A stretch of DNA of 5,296 nt from NCBI GenBank assembly GCA_002727735.1, contig PBXW01000039.1:1-5296 (forward strand). The letters are read 5' to 3'. The notes beneath the pieces were generated by a model that was not told the DNA's origin, searched no databases, and saw nothing but the letters and a program-made list of their open reading frames with translations. This DNA is from Crocinitomicaceae bacterium. GTDB lineage: Bacteria; Bacteroidota; Bacteroidia; Flavobacteriales_D; Parvicellaceae. Within the stretch, counting starts at the first letter, position 1, and every line of letters starts with the position of its first letter. Below are positions 1 through 5,296 of the stretch, in pieces. The position numbers and the translations under genes are program-made.

Positions 1-693
1 AATACGCCTACATTAACTAACATAGCTTATAATACTTCTTTTTTAAGAGACGGAGTTAATCCTTCATTGGAAGCGCAGGTCATTGTGCCAATTCATGAAA
101 AAAATGAGTTTGATTTTCATATTTTGCTTGTTGCAGAAAGGTTAAAAAAGAAAAAAGAATATGTAGCATTATTTGAAAAAGCATTTGGTGAAATGCCAAG
201 TCCTAAACTTATTTCTAATGCTATAGCTACATATGAAAGAACACTTATTAGTGGTAATTCAAGGTATGATAAATTCATGTTTCATAAAGACTCCTCAGCT
301 TTATCAAATAAGGAAATAAGAGGTATGCAATTATTTAATAAGCATAATTGTGTTTCTTGTCATAGCGGTTTTAATTTCACCAACGGAGAAGTGGTTAACA
401 ATGGTCTATATGAAAATTATGAGGATATTGGAAAAATGAGGGTGACTCTTGATCCTAGTGATAAAGGAGCCTTCAAAGTCCCTACCCTTAGAAATGTGGC
501 CTTAACTGCACCATATATGCATGATGGAAGTGTGAAATCATTAGAAGCTGTGATAGATCACTACATAAAAGGAGGCTTTGTTAATCCAAATAAGGACAAA
601 AGAATAAAAAGTATTAGTTTATCAGAAAATGAAAAGCAGGACTTGGTCGCTTTTTTAGAATGCCTTACAGATAGCTCGTTTATAAATCGTTAA
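1..693 (+). CDS. Di-heme cytochrome c peroxidase / MauG family protein, 5'-truncated
   Basis: The frame is open from base 1, so the gene starts outside the window; 230 residues are visible and any internal ATG or TTG start would cut into conserved sequence. The first visible stretch (NTPTLTN...SFLRDG...SLEAQ...P) is the end of the N-terminal heme domain of periplasmic CcpA/MauG enzymes. The second heme site is CVSCH (residues 117-121, bases 349-363), followed by the family's C-terminal signature VPTLRNVALTAPYMHDGS (about 160-177) and a closing helix ending DLVAFLECLT. Relatives reduce hydrogen peroxide with electrons from small cytochromes, or, as in MauG, oxidise protein residues. By alignment from memory with MauG, Gln26, Pro30 and Glu36 match Gln103, Pro107 and Glu113, but the inter-heme Trp93 position is Arg16. 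Tyr188 lies where classical CcpA has its axial Met and MauG has Tyr294. The first CxxCH and the signal peptide are off the left edge. Family assignment is firm; the substrate is unknown. Confidence 0.9.
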   Translation, partial: NTPTLTNIAYNTSFLRDGVNPSLEAQVIVPIHEKNEFDFHILLVAERLKKKKEYVALFEKAFGEMPSPKLISNAIATYERTLISGNSRYDKFMFHKDSSALSNKEIRGMQLFNKHNCVSCHSGFNFTNGEVVNNGLYENYEDIGKMRVTLDPSDKGAFKVPTLRNVALTAPYMHDGSVKSLEAVIDHYIKGGFVNPNKDKRIKSISLSENEKQDLVAFLECLTDSSFINR

Positions 694-1234
694 CAAATAC
701 TTTTTTGGAAGTTTTATCTTTGAAAACAATAATAAAAATTTGATTGGGCTTTAACTCATTCACTATTTTTCCTTCCATGTTATAAATCGTACTAATTTCA
801 GATTGATTATTATAAATCCAGTCATCTAAAATACCTACACTCCCTGCTACAACATACCAAGTAACTAATTCAGTTGTAGTTCCATTGGTAATTTCCATTG
901 TCCAAAATCCTTCACCAGGTGTATTGTTAGGGTAAATGTGGCCGTTTAGGTAATAGCTCTGTCCATTTGTTATACTAAGTGTGCCATTAGTTGTTCCAAT
1001 TGGATAGCAGTTAGGAAAACAATTAGAATATTCCCAACTTGATGGCATGGAGTCAGCGACAATAGACCAAGTTAGTGTTTCAGTAGATAAGGCATCTAAA
1101 TATGTGTTATCATTAAAATCTTGAACATTGGGCGAACCATTTAACATAATTGAGTTGGACTGCACAGTGAAACTTTGTGCCCAATTATTAAAGCTTAAAA
1201 GGATAAGTGTAAGAGATGTCAATAAAATTTTCAC
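680..1234 (-). CDS. Small secreted protein with putative T9SS type A C-terminal sorting domain
   Basis: This is a 184-residue protein I cannot name. Residues 1-20 form a clear signal peptide: Lys2, a Leu-rich core, and NWAQ as a likely cleavage site. Residues about 22-132 look like one beta-rich domain with Thr, Asn and Trp. It includes WEYSNCFPNCYP with Cys72 and Cys76, a possible disulfide once exported, and then GQSYYLNGHIYPNNTPGEG. Similar W...C..xCY and NNTPGxG patterns occur in Ig-like domains of Bacteroidota surface proteins (recalled, not searched). Residues about 135-184 (STIYNMEGKIVNELKPNQIFII, read as STIYNMEGKIV then LKPNQIFII) match the style of a type A T9SS sorting domain, which would direct export and possible cell-surface attachment. 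The start is GTG at 1234: it opens the signal peptide directly, an upstream in-frame TGA at 1259-1261 limits extension, and the overlapping ATG at 1236 is in another frame and stops at once. Its 3' end overlaps the convergent peroxidase-family gene by 14 nt. Function is unknown. Confidence 0.8.
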   Translation of the reverse strand: MKILLTSLTLILLSFNNWAQSFTVQSNSIMLNGSPNVQDFNDNTYLDALSTETLTWSIVADSMPSSWEYSNCFPNCYPIGTTNGTLSITNGQSYYLNGHIYPNNTPGEGFWTMEITNGTTTELVTWYVVAGSVGILDDWIYNNQSEISTIYNMEGKIVNELKPNQIFIIVFKDKTSKKVFVNDL

Positions 1235-1237
1235 ATC

Positions 1238-1254
1238 TAAATTTATTAAATTTA
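1238..1254. repeat. 17-bp AT palindrome / tandem TAAATTTA upstream of the secreted-protein gene
   Basis: The sequence is TAAATTTA-T-TAAATTTA, an inverted repeat with 8-bp arms. Each arm is itself palindromic, so it is also a direct repeat. It ends 3 nt upstream of the GTG start at 1234. Each unit resembles the Bacteroidota -7 promoter element TAnnTTTG apart from the last base, so it could mark a promoter or a binding site. In such AT-rich DNA it could also be chance. Confidence 0.4.
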
Positions 1255-1262
1255 AACATCAA

Positions 1263-1273
1263 TTTTTTTTTTT
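1263..1273. repeat. 11-nt homopolymer (T on +, A on -) in the 41-nt intergenic gap
   Basis: Eleven T residues in a row lie between the stop of the HMA-MauE gene (1276) and the GTG start at 1234. On the transcribed minus strand this is an A tract just after a stop codon, so it is not a U-tract terminator for the upstream gene. A-tracts can act as UP-like elements or change length by slippage. No function can be shown here. Confidence 0.5.
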
Positions 1274-1275
1274 GT

Positions 1276-1992
1276 TTAATGTAAACTAAAAATCAAAAAT
1301 AAGATTGCCATAATAATCATAGTACCATTTTCAATTATGGTCACTGTTGACATGGGTAAATTAAAAACGGTTCCCAAACAAGCACATTGAATTTTCTTTT
1401 CTCCCATAACAGCTTGAACTACACCTATTGTACTAGCCGTTAAAATCAAAATACAGACTGAATTTGTAATGGTAGCAGGTAATTCTATTAAATAGGCAAT
1501 TCCAATTGCTAGTTCTATAAATGGATAGATTTTACCGTACCCTTTCCACTTTTTTGCAATGATATCATATGAGGCGAAACTATTTGAGAAGCCATTTAAG
1601 TCTAAAAATTTAAAAAATGAAAAAGTAATGAAAAATCCTCCCATAAAATTACTCATCCAGTTCATGAAATGAAATGAGGTTTTGTATGCTGAAAGTATAC
1701 TAACTAGTAAAATAAACCCTATAACTAATAGAAGAGGTTTATAGGTGCTTATTTGGTTTTTTTTAAAGAAAATTTCACTCTCATTTTCTATCAATTGGTA
1801 ATCTCCTATATTTTTAAGTATAGATGTTACTTCATCAAGCTGCAACATTTTTATCATTTTTAGCTTAACACTTGATTTTTCTAGATTAACATTAGCTTCT
1901 GAAATGTGATTGTGGCTAATAAATGCTTGCTGTACTTTTTTTACACAGCCCATACAATGCATTCCGTTAATTTGATATGTTTTAACGATCAT
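1276..1992 (-). CDS. HMA metal-binding domain fused to MauE/DoxX-like redox-associated membrane domain
   Basis: The 238-residue protein begins with a heavy-metal-associated domain (residues 1 to about 68) carrying GMHCMGC, with Cys13 and Cys16 as the metal-binding CxxC pair typical of Cu(I)-type chaperones and P-type ATPase N-termini. The rest is hydrophobic with about five membrane segments (near 86-103, 114-132, 155-171, 175-196 and 217-237). The pattern FMGGFFITFSFFKFLDL...YDIIAKKW...YPFIELAIGIAYL fits the MauE/DoxX-like membrane family, whose MauE member is needed for maturation of disulfide-rich methylamine dehydrogenase. A second cysteine pair, Cys203-Ala-Cys205 in IQCACLG, sits at the end of a membrane segment and could bind metal or exchange disulfides. 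The start is fixed by the TAATG overlap with the nth stop, which suggests translational coupling. The protein may pass metal or electrons across the inner membrane, but this is inferred. Architecture is confident; the reaction is not. Confidence 0.85.
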   Translation of the reverse strand: MIVKTYQINGMHCMGCVKKVQQAFISHNHISEANVNLEKSSVKLKMIKMLQLDEVTSILKNIGDYQLIENESEIFFKKNQISTYKPLLLVIGFILLVSILSAYKTSFHFMNWMSNFMGGFFITFSFFKFLDLNGFSNSFASYDIIAKKWKGYGKIYPFIELAIGIAYLIELPATITNSVCILILTASTIGVVQAVMGEKKIQCACLGTVFNLPMSTVTIIENGTMIIMAILFLIFSLH

Positions 1993-1994
1993 TA
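1990..1994 (-). promoter_or_regulatory. TAATG stop-start overlap, nth to HMA-MauE gene
   Basis: On the minus strand the TAA stop of nth (1994-1992) shares its last A with the ATG of the next gene (1992-1990). Such 1-nt overlaps usually mean termination-reinitiation by the same ribosome. The overlap also supports the start chosen for the HMA-MauE gene. Confidence 0.8.
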
Positions 1995-2636
1995 AGGATA
2001 AGATTTAATCACACTTTTTCTGCCAATTTTCATGGTAATATAATCTGTTTCTCTTTTAACTCCTCTTGCAGGTGAATATTCCCTTCCGTAAAAAATGATT
2101 TGAAGGTGTAATTTATTCCATAGTGTTTTAGGGAATAGTCTTTTGGCATCTTTTTCTGTTTGTACTACATTTTTACCATTACTAAATCCCCACCTATACA
2201 TTAACCTGTGTATGTGTGTATCAACAGGGAATGCAGGTACACCAAATGCTTGACTCATGACAACAGAGGCTGTTTTGTGACCTACACCCGGTAATTCTTC
2301 AAGAGCCTCCATATTTTCTGGAACATTTCCATTGTGTTTTTTGAGTAAAATTTCTGATAAACTAGATATGGCTTGAGATTTTCGAGGAGAAAGACCACAT
2401 GGTCTGATGATTTGTTTGATGGTTTCAACAGGAAGTTGAATCATTTTGCTTGGTGTATCTGCTTTTTCAAATAAAATGGGAGTAATTTGGTTAACTCTTT
2501 CGTCTGTACATTGTGCTGAAAGTAAAACAGCTATTAGTAGCGTGTAGGGGTCATGATGTTTTAATGGTACAGGTGTTTTTGGATATAGCCTTTCTAACTC
2601 ATTAATGACATAATCAACTTTTTGTTTTTTGGTCAT
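1992..2636 (-). CDS. nth: Endonuclease III (HhH-GPD DNA glycosylase / AP lyase) lacking the Fe-S cluster motif
   Basis: The 214-residue length is normal for Nth, which removes oxidised pyrimidines such as thymine glycol and nicks the abasic site during base excision repair in the cytoplasm. The helix-hairpin-helix is LPGVGHKTA (residues 115-123). Lys121 is the expected Schiff-base lysine, and Asp139 in VDTHIHR is the catalytic aspartate. The N-terminal LLSAQCTDERVN (38-50) matches the LLSAQxTD motif of the family. In E. coli Nth the C-terminus holds a four-cysteine [4Fe-4S] loop. Here the same place reads GREYSPARGVKRE (184-196) and has no cysteine; the only cysteines are Cys43 and Cys80. The protein is therefore predicted to fold without the cluster, with catalytic residues intact. 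MutY is unlikely because its C-terminal domain is absent and the active-site Lys is present. Both ends overlap neighbours by 1 nt, so it is probably expressed with the bat genes. Confidence 0.93.
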   Translation of the reverse strand: MTKKQKVDYVINELERLYPKTPVPLKHHDPYTLLIAVLLSAQCTDERVNQITPILFEKADTPSKMIQLPVETIKQIIRPCGLSPRKSQAISSLSEILLKKHNGNVPENMEALEELPGVGHKTASVVMSQAFGVPAFPVDTHIHRLMYRWGFSNGKNVVQTEKDAKRLFPKTLWNKLHLQIIFYGREYSPARGVKRETDYITMKIGRKSVIKSYP

Positions 2637-2638
2637 TA
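2634..2638 (-). promoter_or_regulatory. TAATG stop-start overlap, batE to nth
   Basis: The batE stop TAA (2638-2636) shares one base with the nth ATG (2636-2634). It indicates a shared transcript and probable translational coupling between the Bat envelope genes and the DNA repair gene. Confidence 0.8.
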
Positions 2639-3388
2639 TATTTTTTTTAAAGAGTTACGTTTTATCCACCCCTTTTTATCGTTAAATGATATCTCTAGCC
2701 ATTCATTGATTTTAGCAGTTACTTTTGCTTTAGACCCCTCATGAAGTAAAAAGGCGGTAGATGCATTTTCAGAGGGTTCTGTACGAACTTTTGTTGAAGT
2801 TTCCATAACAATCCCATACTTGGTTTCATTCATCTTTGTTTTACTGATGTAAGCTAATAAAATGGTAATGCTGAATAAAATAGAAACAAAAACAGCAGTA
2901 TAGAAGTTTATTTTTTTCCATTTGGGTTCTATGCTTATTTTAAAAAGTAAAATTAAAATACATGTTAAGGTCATTAATAATACAGATGCATAAGCCCAAT
3001 AGTTTGGTGATTTACCCAAAAAGCTAAATATTAATTCATTGAGAAGAACCGATTTTTTTATTGGGTTTTTATCTTTTATCAACTGATTACAATATTGTAG
3101 ATTATATGTAAGATCAGCATCTGCAGGAGCTAGTTTCAATCCCTTTTCATAATAGAGTATGGCTTGTGGGATACTATCTAACTTAAAATAACAATTACCT
3201 ATGTTGAGATATAGTTCTTTACTTATCATTTTGGAATCAAATACTTTATTGTATTCAATAAGTGCACTATCATAATTTTTTAATGCATAATATTCATTTC
3301 CAATATCAAAATGTTTGTAGGAAGAATCATTGCTGTATCCATAGATAGCAATTGTCATAGCTAAGATGATGTTTAGTCGACTAAGCAT
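2636..3388 (-). CDS. batE: BatE-like TPR and SH3 domain membrane protein
   Basis: The 250-residue protein has a signal peptide or N-terminal anchor (1 to about 19). Two TPR units follow, near 23-55 and 57-90; the second contains LYLNIGNCYFKLDSIPQAILYYEKGL. There are two membrane helices (about 131-149 and 162-180) and a C-terminal bacterial SH3 domain (about 190-250, with GIVMETSTKVRTEPSENA and a final GWIKRNSL). The short loop between the helices is rich in Lys, which by the positive-inside rule puts the TPR and SH3 parts in the periplasm. This order, directly after batD, is that of BatE in the Bacteroidota aerotolerance cluster. TPRs bind partner proteins and SH3b domains often bind cell wall or peptides; the actual role of BatE is not established. 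The ATG at 3388 lies inside the end of batD (8-nt overlap), and the signal peptide starting there supports it. Confidence 0.88.
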   Translation of the reverse strand: MLSRLNIILAMTIAIYGYSNDSSYKHFDIGNEYYALKNYDSALIEYNKVFDSKMISKELYLNIGNCYFKLDSIPQAILYYEKGLKLAPADADLTYNLQYCNQLIKDKNPIKKSVLLNELIFSFLGKSPNYWAYASVLLMTLTCILILLFKISIEPKWKKINFYTAVFVSILFSITILLAYISKTKMNETKYGIVMETSTKVRTEPSENASTAFLLHEGSKAKVTAKINEWLEISFNDKKGWIKRNSLKKI

Positions 3389-5138
3389 GTTTTCTAAGAT
3401 TCAATAAAAGTTTTTTAGTATTTATTAAGCTATTTTCTGCTTCATCCCCACTAAGTGGGCTATACTGAGCCATTTCACAATAGGTCAGGATTTTATCTAA
3501 TTCATCAATGAACTCTCCTTTAATTTGACTGTTCATTAGCGTTTCATGAATAGTAGACCTGTTCATTTCTGCAATATCAATAATGTATTTTTTAGAAATA
3601 AAAGAAGTCCATAACATATATATTTCTTTATAAAAACTATCATAGTCTTTATTAGACAAATTGTTTTCTGCCTTTACTAAATGTGTCTGGGTTTCTTTAT
3701 TTAACTGCTTCAACAATGCCTTTTCAGTATTGGTGAATTTTTCTCTATTTGAAAGAAAAAATAAAGACAAGACAAGTAATAGTGGAGAAACTGAGAGTAA
3801 AATCCAATAATAGCCAGTACCAAAAATTGGGTTACTGAAATCAAATAATTTTGTATCGGTTTTGATGTGGCGAATATTTTCATTGATAGTAATGACTTCG
3901 TCCTGTTGCGGACGTTCAAAATTTAAGGTGTTATTAGTTGCCGTTTTTTCTGATTTTGCAACTTGAATTGTTGTGTTAGGGTGATTTAGTGTTTTATATT
4001 TTTTCTTGTTTAGGTCAAAATAGGTGAATGATACAGAAGGTATATCATAACTGCCATGGAATCGGGGAATAACTAATTGGTGTAGCTTCTTTTTCCCAGA
4101 AATACCGTTAATATTGACTTTAATGTTAGATTTAATTTCTTCAGGGTATTTTTCTAAGTCCTGTGGTAAATTTAAATTTGGTAATTCCAATTGCTTTAGA
4201 TTACCATTTCCAGAAATTTCTATGTTTATGTCAAGTGGGTCATCTACATTTAGTTCAGTTTTTTTAATGTCAACTTTAAGTTTGTAATTTCTTCCTACTT
4301 GACCATTAAAAGAGGGTGGTGGGTTAGGAGGAAGTGGTTTAACTTTTAAGTTTAATGCATTACTTTTAAGTTTTTTCTGTTGACCTCTATTGAAAAAATC
4401 TCTATTAACTAAAGTTTTCACTTCAAAAGGTGTAATGGTTATTTCACCTGTTTTTTGTGGGGATATAATTTCCTTTTTAAGGGTAAAAACACGGTATTGT
4501 ACTCCATTAATTACTTCAATTTGTTCTTTCCATTGATTGTTTTTTGGCTCTAACAACTCGGTCCATATATCATTGCTCATGGGTAGTTCGTAATCAGTGA
4601 TTTCCAAATTTCTTATATGATATGTTGAAGCGTAAATTTTGTATTCTAAAAGAATGTTTTCTCCTAGGTAAAGTTGTTTTTTTGGTGTTATAAGTCTGGC
4701 AAAAAACTTACTATTATTTTGGTTAGACGTAGATGGGCTTGTAGATGGAACAACCTTGTTTGTTTTCCCTTTAGATACTGTTATAGTAATTGGTTTTGTT
4801 TTGTATGTCTCATCATCATAAGTAGCTTGAATAGATTCAATAACAAGTTCACCATGTTGTTTAGGAGATAAAATAAAGGTTGAAGAATATTCTTTAACAT
4901 GTTCAAATTTGCCATTGATGATAGTTGTTTGACTTGATGAACTAGTAAATGGTCCCTGACGAATGATGAAGTCTTTAAAACTTAATTTAGATAGACCAAT
5001 TCGTTCATTGGATTTAATAGTGAATTTAATGTAATCATCAGTAGATATATTTGTTTGATTAACATATGCTTCAATGCTAAATTGTGAACAATAAACATGA
5101 CTAAATAGTATTGATATGAAAAAAAGAAAATACCTCAT
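3381..5138 (-). CDS. batD: BatD family protein (oxygen tolerance)
   Basis: The 585-residue protein has the length and layout of BatD. It has a signal peptide (1 to about 18) and a long periplasmic region of repeated beta-sandwich-like segments (about 19-440). That region includes ISTDDYIKFTI near the start, a Ser/Thr/Asn-rich linker (131-143) and the proline-rich PLPPNPPPSFNGQVG (268-282), a stretch I recognise as typical of BatD. One membrane helix (about 443-462) leads to a cytoplasmic helical tail of about 120 residues. BatD is thought to work in the envelope with the von Willebrand A proteins BatA and BatB and the TPR proteins BatC and BatE. The name comes from aerotolerance in Bacteroides fragilis, and the molecular function is unsettled. 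I place the start at ATG 5138 rather than the in-frame TTG two codons upstream, because it makes a TAATG overlap with batC like the other junctions and starts the signal peptide. The stop is TAG at 3383-3381. Confidence 0.9.
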   Translation of the reverse strand: MRYFLFFISILFSHVYCSQFSIEAYVNQTNISTDDYIKFTIKSNERIGLSKLSFKDFIIRQGPFTSSSSQTTIINGKFEHVKEYSSTFILSPKQHGELVIESIQATYDDETYKTKPITITVSKGKTNKVVPSTSPSTSNQNNSKFFARLITPKKQLYLGENILLEYKIYASTYHIRNLEITDYELPMSNDIWTELLEPKNNQWKEQIEVINGVQYRVFTLKKEIISPQKTGEITITPFEVKTLVNRDFFNRGQQKKLKSNALNLKVKPLPPNPPPSFNGQVGRNYKLKVDIKKTELNVDDPLDINIEISGNGNLKQLELPNLNLPQDLEKYPEEIKSNIKVNINGISGKKKLHQLVIPRFHGSYDIPSVSFTYFDLNKKKYKTLNHPNTTIQVAKSEKTATNNTLNFERPQQDEVITINENIRHIKTDTKLFDFSNPIFGTGYYWILLSVSPLLLVLSLFFLSNREKFTNTEKALLKQLNKETQTHLVKAENNLSNKDYDSFYKEIYMLWTSFISKKYIIDIAEMNRSTIHETLMNSQIKGEFIDELDKILTYCEMAQYSPLSGDEAENSLINTKKLLLNLRKHA

Positions 5139-5140
5139 TA
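5136..5140 (-). promoter_or_regulatory. TAATG stop-start overlap, batC to batD
   Basis: The batC stop TAA (5140-5138) shares one base with ATG 5138-5136. This decides the batD start against the TTG at 5144 and is the third such junction in the same gene string. Confidence 0.8.
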
Positions 5141-5296
5141 CCAATCTTTTGTTTTACTTTTTTTCTTTTTATCTCCTTTATTTCTATTGACTTTCATTAA
5201 TATTTTCTCCTCATCTCCATTAATGGCGTCTAAGTTTTTTAGGGCTTGTTGTTTGCTTTGAGCTTGTTTTTCTTTTTGTTGGTCTTTATTCTGCTT
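5138..5296 (-). CDS. batC: BatC-like TPR protein, C-terminal fragment
   Basis: Reading the minus strand from the right edge gives 52 open codons and then TAA; the gene start lies outside the window. The fragment begins with a Lys/Gln-rich charged stretch, then has LDAINGDEEKILMKVNR and a very basic tail ending KSKTKDW. A short helix of the form LLDAxxxxEKxxxxKVN followed by a basic tail ending in DW is how I recall BatC proteins of Bacteroidota finishing. The position directly upstream of batD fits. No TPR is visible because those repeats would be further N-terminal. The tail could bind nucleic acid, membrane or acidic protein surfaces, but nothing here shows which. Family assignment rests on context plus the tail; a different TPR or Lys-rich protein remains possible. 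Confidence 0.78.
   Translation of the reverse strand, partial: KQNKDQQKEKQAQSKQQALKNLDAINGDEEKILMKVNRNKGDKKKKSKTKDW

Noticed and set aside
67..693. Peroxidase-family gene starting at TTG 67
   Set aside because: The frame stays open to base 1 and residues before 67 match the family (NTPTLTN, SFLRDG), so the gene is simply cut by the window edge.
711..727. Possible hairpin GTTTT-N7-AAAAC after the peroxidase-family stop
   Set aside because: The stem is only 5 bp with one G-C pair, there is no following U tract, and it lies inside the secreted-protein coding sequence; it is not a credible terminator.
680..790. Exact 11-mer TTATAAATCGT at 680-690 and 780-790, spaced 100 nt
   Set aside because: Several repeated 11-mers are expected by chance in about 5 kb of AT-rich DNA; the flanks do not match and the copies fall at unrelated places in coding sequence.
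3710..3919. 69-codon minus-strand frame within batD in another register
   Set aside because: It overlaps the conserved BatD frame completely, and its hydrophobic look comes from reading the membrane-helix region out of frame.
4674..4871. 65-codon open frame on the + strand inside batD
   Set aside because: It lies fully antisense to a well-supported BatD coding sequence, has an odd Trp/Cys/Arg-rich translation, and shows no recognisable domain; it is a shadow frame.
3381..5144. batD start at TTG 5144
   Set aside because: The ATG two codons later makes a TAATG overlap with batC, as at the other junctions, and leads straight into the signal peptide.
1..5296. Search by eye for CRISPR arrays, tRNA or rRNA genes, insertion sequences and phage genes
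   Set aside because: No regularly spaced repeats, tRNA-like cloverleaf, transposase or integrase motif was seen; coding density is nearly complete.

Overview
The window looks like chromosome from a member of the Bacteroidota, probably a flavobacterium-like lineage. The DNA is very AT-rich. It carries a Bat (Bacteroides aerotolerance) gene cluster, and a small secreted protein ends in what looks like a type IX secretion (T9SS) type A sorting domain. Adjacent genes are joined by TAATG stop-start overlaps. The species cannot be named from this sequence.

Layout: (1) On the + strand, positions 1-693 hold the C-terminal two thirds of a di-heme cytochrome c peroxidase of the CcpA/MauG superfamily, cut by the left edge. 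(2) Its 3' end overlaps by 14 nt, tail to tail, with a minus-strand gene (680-1234) for a 184-residue secreted protein with a putative T9SS tail. (3) A 41-nt AT-only-like gap holds an 11-nt A/T homopolymer and a near-perfect AT palindrome. (4) From 1276 to the right edge, everything is one tightly packed minus-strand gene string. In transcription order it is batC (C-terminal 52 codons only), batD, batE, an endonuclease III (nth), and a membrane protein that joins an HMA-type metal-binding domain to a MauE/DoxX-like domain. Three of the four junctions in this string are 1-nt TAATG overlaps and the fourth is an 8-nt overlap, so co-transcription and translational coupling are likely. The promoter and the usual upstream partners (MoxR ATPase, DUF58 protein, BatA, BatB) would lie beyond position 5296.

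How the genes may work together: BatC, BatD and BatE are envelope proteins of a system named for oxygen tolerance in Bacteroides fragilis, whose biochemical role is not settled. Nth repairs oxidised pyrimidines. The HMA-MauE protein has cysteine pairs suited to metal or thiol chemistry. The convergent peroxidase-family gene reduces peroxide if it behaves like its relatives. An oxidative-stress and redox theme is therefore plausible, but it is inferred from context only. No RNA gene, CRISPR array, insertion sequence, phage gene or origin was seen. The most unusual molecular details are the loss of all four Fe-S cysteines in Nth and the replacement of the inter-heme tryptophan by arginine in the peroxidase-family protein.
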